Below are positions 25,110 through 34,336 of a stretch of 64,000 nucleotides of DNA, in pieces (position 1 is the stretch's first letter; each line of letters opens with the position of its first letter). The notes beneath the pieces are model-generated. The model did no database searches. It was given only the letters and a program-made list of their open reading frames with translations, and was not told the DNA's origin. The stretch is from Crassaminicella profunda (lineage in GTDB: Bacteria; Bacillota; Clostridia; Peptostreptococcales; Thermotaleaceae). The position numbers and the translations under genes are program-made. The stretch is taken from NCBI RefSeq assembly GCF_019884785.1, contig NZ_CP082326.1, positions 1,853,355 through 1,917,354 of the forward strand, read 5' to 3'.

Positions 25110-26330
25110 TTAAATATTTACAATTAAATCTATCATATGTTTTGTAATGATTTTTATACTAGCAGCAATCGGTACAGCAAAAATAAGCCCTATGAGTCCA
25201 AGCCATTCATTTCCTATCAATAAAGCTATAATAACAGTAACAGGATGAAGTCCTACACTTTCTCCAACAATCTTAGGAGTAATAATAGCACTTTCAATTT
25301 GTTGTATAATTGTAAAAGCAATGATTACCCATAAAGCTTTCATAGGTGTATCCAAAAGTGCAATCACTACCCCTGGAACTGCTCCAATAATCGGTCCAAA
25401 GTAAGGTATAATATTTGATATTCCAGCAATAATCCCAATAAGAAATGCAAAATTCACTTTGATCATTAACAATGCGATAATGCTTAATATTCCAACACAA
25501 GTAGCTACAATAAATTGTCCTCGTATAAACTTATTTAACAATATATGTATATCTTTACAAATATTAATTAATTCTTTTCTAACAATTCTTGGTATAATAA
25601 AAACTATTTTCTTTTTAAAATAATCCGCATCTTTTAAAAAATAGAAAGTAAAAATAGGAATGAGTACTAAAGTCACAACTTGAGAAAATATATTGAATAT
25701 GCTATTGGTAACTTGCTTCATAATATCCATAGCATAAATTTCAATTCCTAATAAATGATCTTGTATTGAATCTTTAACAAAAGAAAGCTGAGGTGAAAAA
25801 TTATCTAATTCCTCAATTTTTTTGTATATATGGTTTAAGTATTCATTTGCCTCTTTTGTATATTTAGGCAATATTTCTATTAAATTCCTTGCTTCTTTTG
25901 TAATATTAGGAGTTATGATTGTAACAACCAAAATCATGATAATAATTATGGTAGCATAGACAATGATTACACTCCAAATTCTAGGAACTCCCCTTTCATC
26001 TATTAGATGAACAATTGGATTAAGTAAATATGCAAATATAATAGCCCAAATAACAGGAGCAAATAATTTCCACAAGCTACATCTAAAATGATAAAGCATC
26101 ATTCCCAATAACAATATGATTACAAAAACAAAAAAGTAAAAAAAATATTTTCTTTTCATTTTTAATTCTTTACTATTACTCACATAATGATTTCCTATAT
26201 GAATCAAATAGTATGTTGAACATCCTAAAAACATTAAAATAAGGATATTGATTGCAGCAATAATAATTAAAAATATATAAAATATGGGTTTTGTCTGAAC
26301 AAGATGAAAAATATTGAATCCTGCATTCAT
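25110..26330 (-). CDS. AI-2E family transporter (YrrI-like)
   Basis: 406 residues; ATG 26330 follows AAAAGGATGTGGACGT. Two hydrophobic segments precede the standard domain (residues 1-45 and about 60-85), which then shows the family core: IIFAYLLNPIVHLIDERG, IPIFTFYFLKDADYF, GISNIIPYFGPIIGAVPGV and LHPVTVIIALLIG. About eight to nine membrane helices in all. Members export small molecules or ions; the autoinducer role of the founding member does not carry over safely. The family commonly sits upstream of alaS. Confidence 0.88.
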   Translation of the reverse strand: MNAGFNIFHLVQTKPIFYIFLIIIAAINILILMFLGCSTYYLIHIGNHYVSNSKELKMKRKYFFYFFVFVIILLLGMMLYHFRCSLWKLFAPVIWAIIFAYLLNPIVHLIDERGVPRIWSVIIVYATIIIIMILVVTIITPNITKEARNLIEILPKYTKEANEYLNHIYKKIEELDNFSPQLSFVKDSIQDHLLGIEIYAMDIMKQVTNSIFNIFSQVVTLVLIPIFTFYFLKDADYFKKKIVFIIPRIVRKELINICKDIHILLNKFIRGQFIVATCVGILSIIALLMIKVNFAFLIGIIAGISNIIPYFGPIIGAVPGVVIALLDTPMKALWVIIAFTIIQQIESAIITPKIVGESVGLHPVTVIIALLIGNEWLGLIGLIFAVPIAASIKIITKHMIDLIVNI

Positions 26331-26356
26331 ACGTCCACATCCTTTTAGATTTTATG

Positions 26357-26384
26357 AAAAGCAGCTAAAGAATTAGCTGCTTTT
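26357..26384 (-). terminator. Intrinsic terminator
   Basis: AAAAGCAGCTAA and TTAGCTGCTTTT form a perfect stem between the small membrane protein gene and the exporter gene; usable in both directions. Confidence 0.75.
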
Positions 26385-26389
26385 TCACT

Positions 26390-26572
26390 CTATCTTAATA
26401 AATTTATTGATTGAATCATATCTACCATATTTACTGCACCTTTAACCATTTTTCTTCCTCTTCTCATAACCATTCTTCTCTGTCTAGGACTCATTCTTTT
26501 ATAGGCATACATTCCTGTTGTAGCTCCAATGATTCCACCTGTCAACATGCCTGATACAAATTTATTTCTCAT
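26390..26572 (-). CDS. Small glycine-zipper-type membrane protein (60 aa)
   Basis: ATG 26572 is used because AAAGGAGTG lies at the right distance; a GTG at 26581 overlaps that site. MRNKFVSGMLTGGIIGATTG forms one short membrane segment. A strongly basic stretch follows (RMSPRQRRMVMRRGRKMV). YtxH-like architecture; function unknown. It lies 18 nt after the PRC-barrel gene and is probably co-transcribed with it. Confidence 0.75.
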   Translation of the reverse strand: MRNKFVSGMLTGGIIGATTGMYAYKRMSPRQRRMVMRRGRKMVKGAVNMVDMIQSINLLR

Positions 26573-26590
26573 ACTTTTCACTCCTTTCCT

Positions 26591-27121
26591 TTATTCTAGT
26601 GAAAGTAAATTTTTTAATCCTCCAGTACCTTGTAAAATTGAAGCACTTATACTTGAGGTAATAATAATTGCATCCTGATGAATAGTAAATGATTGTAGAA
26701 AAGGTAAAATGGATCTTCCTTCAACCAAATCATCAAATAATCCCTCTGTTAAAATCAATCCTAAAAGTCTTCCATTTCCAATTTCTATCATAATATCTTG
26801 TACAGTACCTACATGCTTTCCATCATCTGTAATGACTTCGAGTCCTAAAAGTTTTTCTCTTGATTGTAACTGACTCATAGAATATTTGATACGTTTAATA
26901 CTCGTATCATTTTGAATGGTCACTGCATTCTCTCCAATATTTTTTACATGTTCAAAATAAACCACCATAGGTTCATGAAAATATCCTCCCTCATGAACAA
27001 GAAAAGCAGTTACCTTTAAGTTTTGGTTGCAATAAATAATATCTTTAATTTCGAAAGTTTTACATCCTTCATCAAGAGAAATCACTGGCAAGCCTATGAT
27101 GTCACAGCCTCTTTTCATCAT
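26591..27121 (-). CDS. PRC-barrel domain protein
   Basis: 176 residues from ATG 27121, six nt after GTGGTGG. Two PRC-barrel repeats are visible: KRGCDIIGLPVISLDEGCKT at the N-terminus and LLGLEVITDDGKHVGTVQDI near residue 95, each a small beta-barrel. Such proteins occur in RimM and in sporulation proteins of the YlmC/YmxH type. The exact role here is unknown. It is followed closely by the small membrane protein. Confidence 0.8.
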   Translation of the reverse strand: MMKRGCDIIGLPVISLDEGCKTFEIKDIIYCNQNLKVTAFLVHEGGYFHEPMVVYFEHVKNIGENAVTIQNDTSIKRIKYSMSQLQSREKLLGLEVITDDGKHVGTVQDIMIEIGNGRLLGLILTEGLFDDLVEGRSILPFLQSFTIHQDAIIITSSISASILQGTGGLKNLLSLE

Positions 27122-27188
27122 AAAATACCACCACACTTAAAAAACAATTGATTACTATATTTTTATGATTCCACCAAAAAGTAAAAAA

Positions 27189-27210
27189 AATGCACCTTAA
27201 AGTGCACTTC
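27189..27210 (-). terminator. Terminator of mnmA
   Basis: AAGTGCAC, loop TTTAA, GGTGCATT and then a T-run on the minus strand. Confidence 0.7.
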
Positions 27211-27212
27211 AA

Positions 27213-28307
27213 TTATCTTACTTTTTTTGTAATTGTTCCACCACCCATGAGATATTCTCCATCATAAAATACAACAGCTTGTCCTGGTGTTATGGCTCTT
27301 TGTGGATTTTCAAAAACAACACGTACTTTATTTCCTTCTTCTCCATATAGCTTTGCATCTTCTGGTTTTGCATTATATCTAATTTGTGCTTGTACTTTTA
27401 ATCCGTCTTCAATTTTATTCAAATAAAGGAAATTTACATCTTCTGCTAATAATGCATTCCCAAAAACTTCTTCATTTTCCCCTAATACGACTTGATTTTT
27501 TTGAGGAATAATATCTACCACAAACATAGGCTTCCCAAGGGCAATTCCTAGTCCTTTTCTTTGTCCAATAGTATAATATACAATTCCTTTGTGTTTTCCT
27601 AATATTTTCCCATTTTTATCAACAAAATCTCCTGGTACAATTTTCCCAGGCTTTTTATCTGCGATAAATCTTCCATAGTCATCATCTTTCACAAAACAGA
27701 TTTCTTGACTATCTGGTCTAGAAGCATTTATAAAACCAAGCTCTGATGCTATCTTTCTAACCTCATCCTTTGAATCAAATTCACCTAAAGGCATAAGCGT
27801 ATGTTTTAGTTGTTCCTGCGTAAAGTTAAATAATGCATAAGTTTGATCTTTTGCAATTGCATTAGATTTTTTCATCATATATTTATCATTTTTTTCATCA
27901 TATTCGATTTTAGCATAATGTCCTGTTGCCACATAATAGGCACCTAAATTATGAGCACGTCTTAATAATTCATCAAACTTCATAAATTTATTACAGGCAA
28001 TACAAGGATTTGGCGTTCTTCCGCTAATATATTCTTCTACAAAATAATTGATTACCTTTTCTTCAAAGATTTCCTTAAAGTTCATCACATAAAATGGTAT
28101 TTCTAATTCATTTGCAACACGTCTTGCATCATCTACTGCCGATAAACCACAACATCCATCTTCTCTTTCTTCCTCCTCCATGTCTGGCCAAACCTTCATT
28201 GTTACACCAATGACTTCATATCCTTGTTTTTTTAGAACATATGCAGCTACTGAACTATCTACACCACCACTCATACCAACTACTACTTTTTTCTTATCTA
28301 AAGACAT
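27213..28307 (-). CDS. mnmA: tRNA-specific 2-thiouridylase MnmA
   Basis: 364 residues from ATG 28307, nine nt after GAAGGTG. The ATP-pyrophosphatase loop is [20 protein letters not shown]. The two catalytic cysteines are in [13 protein letters not shown] and [14 protein letters not shown]. It puts sulfur on C2 of uridine 34 in tRNA for Lys, Glu and Gln, using persulfide from a cysteine desulfurase. The desulfurase and scaffold genes lie immediately upstream, matching this need. Confidence 0.95.
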   Translation of the reverse strand: MSLDKKKVVVGMSGGVDSSVAAYVLKKQGYEVIGVTMKVWPDMEEEEREDGCCGLSAVDDARRVANELEIPFYVMNFKEIFEEKVINYFVEEYISGRTPNPCIACNKFMKFDELLRRAHNLGAYYVATGHYAKIEYDEKNDKYMMKKSNAIAKDQTYALFNFTQEQLKHTLMPLGEFDSKDEVRKIASELGFINASRPDSQEICFVKDDDYGRFIADKKPGKIVPGDFVDKNGKILGKHKGIVYYTIGQRKGLGIALGKPMFVVDIIPQKNQVVLGENEEVFGNALLAEDVNFLYLNKIEDGLKVQAQIRYNAKPEDAKLYGEEGNKVRVVFENPQRAITPGQAVVFYDGEYLMGGGTITKKVR

Positions 28308-28366
28308 GATTTTTGTCACCTTCTTTTTAATATTTTTTGTTTTTCCTTATTTTTTATTCAAATATA

Positions 28367-28388
28367 AAGCCCAGGAAATCCTGGGCTT
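28367..28388 (-). terminator. Hairpin between iscU and mnmA
   Basis: AAGCCCAGGA and TCCTGGGCTT form a 10-bp stem followed by TATATTT. It probably attenuates read-through from the isc genes into mnmA. Confidence 0.75.
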
Positions 28389-28827
28389 ATATTTCTTCTT
28401 CCTCATGATGATCATGAGGATCTGCATCTGGATCAAAATCCTCTAATCCTTTTATTTGAATGTTATTTTTCTCTGCATAATCAAGAAGTGCTGCTTTTAC
28501 TGCTTGTTCTGCCAAAATAGAACAATGCACCTTTGGCGCTGGAAGTCCTCCTAAAGCTTCAACTACAGCTTTATTTGTTAGTTCCAAAGCTTCTTGAATA
28601 CTTTTCCCTTTTATCATTTCTGTTGCTATACTTGATGAAGCAATAGCAGAACCACATCCAAAAGTTTTGAATTTTACATCTTCAATGATATCATTTTCAA
28701 CTTTTAAATATATTTTCATGATATCTCCACATTTTGCATTACCAACTTGTCCTACACCACTAGCATCTTCAATTTCACCAACATTTCTTGGATTAGTAAA
28801 ATGATCCATTACTTTTTCTGAGTACAT
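28387..28827 (-). CDS. iscU: Iron-sulfur cluster scaffold protein (IscU/NifU N-terminal type)
   Basis: 146 residues. The three ligand cysteines are in GNAKCGDIMKIYL, FKTFGCGSAIASSS and KVHCSILAEQAV. The tail is unusual in being rich in Asp, His and Glu (DADPHDHHEEEEI), a feature shared by many clostridial homologues and possibly metal-binding. It assembles Fe-S clusters with sulfur from the adjacent desulfurase. Its ATG overlaps the desulfurase stop (TAATG), showing translational coupling. Confidence 0.94.
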   Translation of the reverse strand: MYSEKVMDHFTNPRNVGEIEDASGVGQVGNAKCGDIMKIYLKVENDIIEDVKFKTFGCGSAIASSSIATEMIKGKSIQEALELTNKAVVEALGGLPAPKVHCSILAEQAVKAALLDYAEKNNIQIKGLEDFDPDADPHDHHEEEEI

Positions 28828-30008
28828 TATCTTTGTCCCCCTTTAACATTTTCATACAATGGTGACATTTGTCTTAATCTATCTACAATCTTAGGCAATT
28901 GCTCTAATACATAATCTATATCCTCTTCTGTTGTAAAATCACCAACAGTAAGTCTTAAAGACCCATGAGCAATCTCATGAGGCAATCCAATCGCCATTAG
29001 AACATGGGATGGATCAAGTGATCCTGAAGTACATGCTGATCCACTTGAACCAGCTATTCCAACCATGTCTAGACTAAGTAGCAAAGATTCTCCTTCAATA
29101 AACTCAAACACCATATTTACATTTCCTACAAGTCTCTTTTCTGGATGACCATTCAATCTTACATAGTCAATCCTTTCCATTATACCTTGTATTAGTTTTT
29201 CTCTCAAGATTTTTAAATGATTCATATGTGTATCTATATTTTCCATTGCCATTTCACAGGCTTTTCCGAAACCTACAATTCCTGATACATTTTCAGTTCC
29301 TGCTCTTCTTCTTCTCTCTTGAGCACCACCATGAACAAATGAATGGATTTTCAAACCCTTTCTCATATAAAGAGCACCGATTCCTTTTGGTCCATAAATT
29401 TTATGACTTGACACAGACATTAAATCGATATTTAATTCATTTACATCAATGGCTACATTTCCTAATGCTTGTACTGCATCTGTATGGAATAGTATCCCTT
29501 TTTCTTTGGCTATTTGACCAATCTCTTTTATTGGTTGAATAGTACCTATTTCATTATTTGCAAACATAATTGAAATCAATATAGTTTCATCTGTAATGGC
29601 CTTTTTTAAATCTTCTAAATCAATTAATCCATACTCATCTACATCTAAGTAAGTCACAGAAAAACCATTTTTTTCTAAATATTCACAGACATGTAAAACT
29701 GCATGATGTTCTATTTTTGTTGTAATAATATGATTTCCTTTATCTTTATTGGCATACGCAATTCCCTTTATTGCCCAGTTATCTGCTTCAGATCCACCTG
29801 CCGTAAAATAAACTTCATCTGGTTTTGCACCAATTAATTTTGCTACTTGATCTCTTGCAACATCTACTGCTTTTTTTGCTTCTCTTCCAAATGAATAGAT
29901 GCTAGAAGGATTTCCAAATTTCTCTGTGAAGTAAGGTTGCATTTCTTCTAGTACTTCTTTTTTCATTGGTGTTGTTGCAGAATAATCAAGATAAACTCGT
30001 CTATTCAT
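28827..30008 (-). CDS. iscS: Cysteine desulfurase (IscS/NifS)
   Basis: 393 residues; ATG 30008 follows GGGAGATGATGAA. Class V aminotransferase fold: YLDYSATTPMKKEVLEEM at the N-terminus, the pyridoxal-phosphate lysine in SVSSHKIYGPKGIGALY, and the mobile active-site cysteine in AGSSGSACTSGSLDPSH. It releases sulfur from cysteine as enzyme persulfide for Fe-S assembly and for tRNA thiolation by MnmA. It lies 19 nt downstream of the regulator gene. Confidence 0.96.
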   Translation of the reverse strand: MNRRVYLDYSATTPMKKEVLEEMQPYFTEKFGNPSSIYSFGREAKKAVDVARDQVAKLIGAKPDEVYFTAGGSEADNWAIKGIAYANKDKGNHIITTKIEHHAVLHVCEYLEKNGFSVTYLDVDEYGLIDLEDLKKAITDETILISIMFANNEIGTIQPIKEIGQIAKEKGILFHTDAVQALGNVAIDVNELNIDLMSVSSHKIYGPKGIGALYMRKGLKIHSFVHGGAQERRRRAGTENVSGIVGFGKACEMAMENIDTHMNHLKILREKLIQGIMERIDYVRLNGHPEKRLVGNVNMVFEFIEGESLLLSLDMVGIAGSSGSACTSGSLDPSHVLMAIGLPHEIAHGSLRLTVGDFTTEEDIDYVLEQLPKIVDRLRQMSPLYENVKGGQR

Positions 30009-30027
30009 TTCATCATCTCCCTAAAAA

Positions 30028-30477
30028 TTATATATAATACATATAGGAATCACCATTGGTCATCTTTTTATGATCCTCAAGCATATCTTGTAGTGTTATA
30101 TTATCTACTACATCATTTATACTATCACGTATCTTTTCCCATATGGTTCTTGTGACACAATATTCTGCTTTATAGCATTCTTTTGAATCATCATCCATTA
30201 CACAATCTGCTGGTGCTAAAGGTCCTTCAAGAGTTCTTATAATATCACCAACTGTAATATTTTCAGGTCTTCTTGCAAGCATATATCCACCTTGAGCTCC
30301 TCGAATGCTTTTTACTAAACCTGCTTTTCTAAGACTTGAAAATAGTTGCTCCAAATAATGAACAGAAAGATTTTGCTTTTCAGCAATACTGTTTAAAGCA
30401 ATAGGGCCTTCACCAAAATTAAGGGCTAATTCAAACATAGCTTTTACACCGTATCTTCCCTTGGTTGATAGCTTCAT
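30028..30477 (-). CDS. iscR: Rrf2/IscR-type iron-sulfur cluster regulator
   Basis: 149 residues from ATG 30477, preceded by AAGGGAGTGATAGA; a longer frame upstream has no ribosome site. The winged helix MKLSTKGRYGVKAMFELALN is followed by QGGYMLARRPENITVGDIIR and three cysteines (DCVMDDDSKECYKAEYCVT) spaced to hold a 2Fe-2S cluster. It is likely to sense cluster demand and to regulate its own operon iscR-iscS-iscU(-mnmA). Directly repeated CCCAAGTAAA boxes flank its promoter. Confidence 0.93.
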   Translation of the reverse strand: MKLSTKGRYGVKAMFELALNFGEGPIALNSIAEKQNLSVHYLEQLFSSLRKAGLVKSIRGAQGGYMLARRPENITVGDIIRTLEGPLAPADCVMDDDSKECYKAEYCVTRTIWEKIRDSINDVVDNITLQDMLEDHKKMTNGDSYMYYI

Positions 30478-30527
30478 TCTATCACTCCCTTCGCAATCCC
30501 AAGTAAAGTACTCAGAATTCAATTTAA

Positions 30528-30556
30528 AGTATAGTATACCCAAGTAAATTTGTCAA
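30528..30556 (-). promoter_or_regulatory. Sigma-A promoter of the isc operon with repeat boxes
   Basis: TTGACA (30556-30551), 17 nt, TATACT (30533-30528) on the minus strand. CCCAAGTAAA occurs at 30498-30507 and again at 30538-30547 inside the spacer, a possible regulator site. Confidence 0.8.
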
Positions 30557-30600
30557 GATTCAATAGAATAATTTTTTATAAGCTTCACATGCTCTTAGTA

Positions 30601-30628
30601 ACTTTTAATAATTCTATTACATATAATA
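30601..30628 (+). promoter_or_regulatory. Candidate sigma-K promoter
   Basis: AC (30601-30602), exactly 17 nt, CATATAATA (30620-30628): a full match to AC-N17-CATAnnnTA, 31 nt before the next start codon. Confidence 0.65.
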
Positions 30629-30658
30629 AACTAGCTCAAAGAAAGGAGGATCATTTAA

Positions 30659-30994
30659 ATGTCTAACTGTTGTTGTTTAACTGGCGAATATTCTTTAGCA
30701 TGTAGTGGAGGCACTAATAGTGCTATGCGTATTTTTCTTTCAGAACCTCCCCATGCTCAAGATTTATTGGTTACTATAGAAAATAGTGGGAATTGTCCTG
30801 TAATCATTAGTGTCAACCAAAATCCAATTACTACAGTCCCCCCCCCTCAATGTGAATCTGAACCCTATTATTCTTCTAATAAAAATTCTAAAACATTTTC
30901 TCTTAAAAATGTATATAGTCTAGACATCTCCTGTGGGGATTGCTTTGAAATTGAATCTTGCTGTAAAGGTTCCTATACAATTTGTTTCTTTTAA
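30659..30994 (+). CDS. Cys-rich 111-aa protein, probable spore surface component
   Basis: ATG 30659 follows AAAGGAGGATCATTTAA. The sequence starts MSNCCCLTGEYSLACSGG, has beta-rich middle segments (LLVTIENSGNCPVIISVNQN; TFSLKNVYSLDISCGDCFEI) and ends in CCKGSYTICFF. Nine or more cysteines and a single beta-sandwich-like domain recall cross-linked spore surface or appendage proteins (for example Ena-type), but I cannot prove homology. The likely sigma-K promoter supports late mother-cell expression. A run of nine C residues (30838-30846) codes for three prolines. Confidence 0.75.
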   Translation: MSNCCCLTGEYSLACSGGTNSAMRIFLSEPPHAQDLLVTIENSGNCPVIISVNQNPITTVPPPQCESEPYYSSNKNSKTFSLKNVYSLDISCGDCFEIESCCKGSYTICFF

Positions 30995-31068
30995 ATCATT
31001 AATAAGTTAATGTTTAGAATAGTATACAACAGAAAATATGTTAAATTATTAGCCTATAATTTATTATG

Positions 31069-31108
31069 TTAAAAAGCTCCTAATCGGCAAAATTAGGAGC
31101 TTTTTAAC
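31069..31108. terminator. Bidirectional terminator
   Basis: TTAAAAAGCTCCTAAT and ATTAGGAGCTTTTTAA form a long stem between convergent genes at 30994 and 31133. Confidence 0.85.
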
Positions 31109-31132
31109 ATATGTGATAATCTTATATATCAA

Positions 31133-32068
31133 TTATTTTAGTCTATAATAATGCATATTAGGAACAACATTTCTTTTACTAAATCCAGATGAAAAATTTG
31201 GATAACCTTCTTTTATCTTTTTAATTGCTTCTGATAATAAAATCATATAGGGTAAATAAATTAACTTTACTACTTTTTTATCGTTTATATGATAATAATG
31301 ACATAAATTAAATTCTTTTGGACTTAGTATACAAAATCCTGAAAAATGATAAAATATTAAAGGGTTATTATTTACATAAACTTCTCTATTTCTATGAGAT
31401 ACATTGTATCTTTCAATATTCCATAGAGCTGCATTGGCACCGATGGTATTTACCACATGTACATTTTGGAATAAAGTAGGCCAAACCTCCACATATCTTT
31501 GATCTCCAAAAGTTTTATTGATTACATCCATCTCTACACTGCATTTTTCAATACATTTATTTTTCCACCAGCCTATAGCACTTAAAGCAATATCATCCTT
31601 TTTGCAACCCACAAAACCTGTATTATATCTTCCTGTAAGATTATAGTAATGCATAAATCTATTTGAATTATGATGTTCTGTTATATAAAGGGATGCATTT
31701 GGCGCTTCTTGAAAGATTAACTCGGGATTTGAAAAAAAACAAAGATCTGCATCTAAATGAGCATAATACTGAGCAGTTGGAAAATTGCACATAATATAGT
31801 ATAACACTACTGGTTTTAGTGTCCAACAATATTCATGATAAATTCTATTTGATTTTGCTCTTAATAATTCTTCATCTTCCACCTCATGTAATTGAATGAG
31901 TGTAACATTATGATAATTCATATCTTTTAATATTTTATATGTTTTTTCATCAACACATAGTGCAAAAAGACGAAAATCATTACAGTGATAGGTTAATGTA
32001 TTATACATAACTATAAATTTGAACACATGACTTTGTGAAACAACTGTAGAAAAATGAAACTTATTCAT
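31133..32068 (-). CDS. Glycosyltransferase with DxD motif (nucleotide-sugar transferase type)
   Basis: 311 residues; ATG 32068 follows AAGGAGACCCTAT. The N-terminal half resembles GT-A enzymes: HFSTVVSQSHVFKFIVMYNT, then YYAHLDADLCFFSNPELIF with the metal-binding DAD, and GRYNTGFVGCKKD. The donor and acceptor are unknown. It is the last gene of the operon that begins with the CDP-glucose genes (35094), so it probably adds a sugar to a spore-surface polymer or protein. Confidence 0.82.
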   Translation of the reverse strand: MNKFHFSTVVSQSHVFKFIVMYNTLTYHCNDFRLFALCVDEKTYKILKDMNYHNVTLIQLHEVEDEELLRAKSNRIYHEYCWTLKPVVLYYIMCNFPTAQYYAHLDADLCFFSNPELIFQEAPNASLYITEHHNSNRFMHYYNLTGRYNTGFVGCKKDDIALSAIGWWKNKCIEKCSVEMDVINKTFGDQRYVEVWPTLFQNVHVVNTIGANAALWNIERYNVSHRNREVYVNNNPLIFYHFSGFCILSPKEFNLCHYYHINDKKVVKLIYLPYMILLSEAIKKIKEGYPNFSSGFSKRNVVPNMHYYRLK

Positions 32069-32089
32069 ATAGGGTCTCCTTCCACTACA

Positions 32090-33307
32090 TTATATCCCTA
32101 CATTCATCATATCGATACCATACACATGCTTTATTAACATATAAAAAGTATCAACAAAATGAGATAATCCTAATTCATATAGTTCATTTCCTTGTTTCTT
32201 TATCTTGCAAAAATCTATATGAAGTTTAATTCTTTCATTTTTATTATTTTTAAAACTTTTTTTACTTTTTTGTAGATATTTTTCATAATGTCTTTTGTAT
32301 AAGATCTTTAAAAATTCTATCAATTGATCTATTAACCCTTTATATTGTTCCATCTCTTTTATTTGATTAATATCATTCATAATCTCATTAATCAAATTTG
32401 GATCAATAGAGGTATACATATTTGAACATACAAGCAACATCTCAACAAAATAGGGATTACTATACTTTTCACAAATATAATACAAATTGTGCCATATATC
32501 ATCTTTTGTAAAATTAACTGGATGTTCTTGGTGAATACTGAGTATATCATGTCTTATGATAAATTTACAACCTAACTTATAAAGTCGAATCCCTAAATCA
32601 AAATCTTCAAAGCCATACCGTATGATTTTCTGATCAAATAACCCTACTCTTATAACATTTTGTTTATATACAGAACAATTATTGGTTATAAAAAATTTCC
32701 ATGGAAAATTATAGCCTTTCAACTCCTCTCCATATTTTTCAACATCTAACTTCATTGAAATCATAAGAGGCATATTTAAATCAAAACTAAAATCAATAAA
32801 ACTTTCATCTATAATTTGCTCTTCCGTAATCAATGGAGATTTATTTTTATGATAAGGAATTATATTTAAGTTGTATCTATGTTTTTGATTATCTAAAGTT
32901 TTTATCTGATCACGGCTAAATTTTTTATAATAATAACTATAAATCCTTCTCATACAATTTCCACAAATTACAGTATTTTTGTCTTTATGGGCTTCAATAT
33001 GATTTTTTATAAAATCTTTTGTTGCAATCATATCACTATCATGAAAAATTAATAACTCTCCTACTGATTTTAATATTCCTTTATTTCTTGCGTAAGCTAT
33101 TCCTTTATTATTCTTTAATCTTATGATTGACAAAGGATAATTTGCATTAAATTCTGATAACATATTGGATGTATTATCTATCGATCCATTGTCAATAACA
33201 ATTACTTCAAATTCATTCCTAGGATAATTTTGATGGTTCAATGAAATTAAATTATAATATAATCTTTCACAAGAATTATATGAGGGAATAATTACACTGA
33301 CTTTCAT
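32090..33307 (-). CDS. Family 2 glycosyltransferase
   Basis: 405 residues. The GT-A domain opens MKVSVIIPSYNSCERLYYNL, with EFEVIVIDNGSIDNTSNML, LLIFHDSDMIATKDF (DSD) and the acceptor-side GFEDFDLGIRLYKLGCKF typical of galactosyltransferase-like C-domains. The C-terminal 120 residues are helical and charged. Cytoplasmic. It transfers a sugar from a nucleotide donor; specificity is unknown. It is co-directional with the CDP-sugar genes, 45 nt after the dehydratase gene. Confidence 0.88.
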   Translation of the reverse strand: MKVSVIIPSYNSCERLYYNLISLNHQNYPRNEFEVIVIDNGSIDNTSNMLSEFNANYPLSIIRLKNNKGIAYARNKGILKSVGELLIFHDSDMIATKDFIKNHIEAHKDKNTVICGNCMRRIYSYYYKKFSRDQIKTLDNQKHRYNLNIIPYHKNKSPLITEEQIIDESFIDFSFDLNMPLMISMKLDVEKYGEELKGYNFPWKFFITNNCSVYKQNVIRVGLFDQKIIRYGFEDFDLGIRLYKLGCKFIIRHDILSIHQEHPVNFTKDDIWHNLYYICEKYSNPYFVEMLLVCSNMYTSIDPNLINEIMNDINQIKEMEQYKGLIDQLIEFLKILYKRHYEKYLQKSKKSFKNNKNERIKLHIDFCKIKKQGNELYELGLSHFVDTFYMLIKHVYGIDMMNVGI

Positions 33308-33352
33308 AGTATTTTCACATCCTTATGATTTTCACAAATCAACTTAAAATTG

Positions 33353-34336
33353 CTATTTTAAAAATTTTGTGTACCACTCAATCGTCTTTTTTAGTCCTTC
33401 TTGCATACTATAAATTGGTTTCCATCCTAAAAGATTTCTTGCTTTATTGGCAGAAAGATACTGATGCTTAATTTCATACTTGGCTTCATTTAAAATAATA
33501 GGTTTTAAATCACTGTCCATCATTTTCAATATTTTTTCTACCAATTCAGATACTGTTAGATATAGTTCATTACTAAAGTTAAACGCTTCTCCACTTAAAT
33601 TAAGTGCTTCCATTTTTTCAGCTAATAATAGATATGCATTTACTGCATCTTCAACATAAAAATAATCTCGGATATTAGTTCCATCACTTCTAATAACTGG
33701 TGCCTCCTTATTTAAAATAGTCTGTATCGTTTGAGGAATAATTCTATTAAAATTAAGATCTCCTCCTCCATACAAATTTCCACAGCGTGTAATACATACG
33801 GGCAATTTATAGGTATGATAAAAGGTTTGTGCAATTAAATCTGCACAACTTTTTGATACATCATAAGGATGCTTCCCTCGAAGAGGCATATTCTCATGGT
33901 ATGGCAAATTTTTTTGATCTCCATAAGCCTTATCGCTAGATGCAATAACAATTGCTTTTACTAACGGACTCCTTCTGCATGCTTCTAGTATATTCCATGT
34001 GCCTAATATATTTGATTCAAAAGTAGATATTGGATTCCTATTAGCAATTCCTACAATAGCCTGTGCTGCTAAATGAAAAACTGTATGAATTTCATATTCT
34101 CCTAATACTCGTTCTAATACATTTATATCTTCTAAAGATCCTTTTACAAAGTTCATTTCTTTATGGCAATTCATTTTATACAGGTTAGAATTTGGAACAC
34201 CATCCCTCACTAAAGCTGTAACATTTGCACCTAAACTAATTAATTCCTTTGCTATATAACTTCCTAAAAATCCTGTAGCTCCTGTTATAAAGACATTTCT
34301 ATTCTTCCAATATTTATTGTTCAATATCTTCACCAC
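33353..34336 (-). CDS. rfbG: NAD-dependent sugar 4,6-dehydratase (CDP-glucose 4,6-dehydratase-like)
   Basis: 327 residues; the start is GTG 34336, overlapping the end of the cytidylyltransferase gene by seven nt. Rossmann motif [18 protein letters not shown], active-site [10 protein letters not shown] and [19 protein letters not shown] (the YxxxK pair). Because it is coupled to an rfbF-type gene, the likely reaction is CDP-glucose to CDP-4-keto-6-deoxyglucose, the entry to 3,6-dideoxyhexoses. The later enzymes (dehydrase, reductase) are not in the window. Confidence 0.85.
   Translation of the reverse strand: MVKILNNKYWKNRNVFITGATGFLGSYIAKELISLGANVTALVRDGVPNSNLYKMNCHKEMNFVKGSLEDINVLERVLGEYEIHTVFHLAAQAIVGIANRNPISTFESNILGTWNILEACRRSPLVKAIVIASSDKAYGDQKNLPYHENMPLRGKHPYDVSKSCADLIAQTFYHTYKLPVCITRCGNLYGGGDLNFNRIIPQTIQTILNKEAPVIRSDGTNIRDYFYVEDAVNAYLLLAEKMEALNLSGEAFNFSNELYLTVSELVEKILKMMDSDLKPIILNEAKYEIKHQYLSANKARNLLGWKPIYSMQEGLKKTIEWYTKFLK

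Noticed and set aside
30659-30994. Firm assignment as an Ena-type endospore appendage subunit
   Set aside because: Size and cysteines fit, but I cannot show the family motifs by eye.
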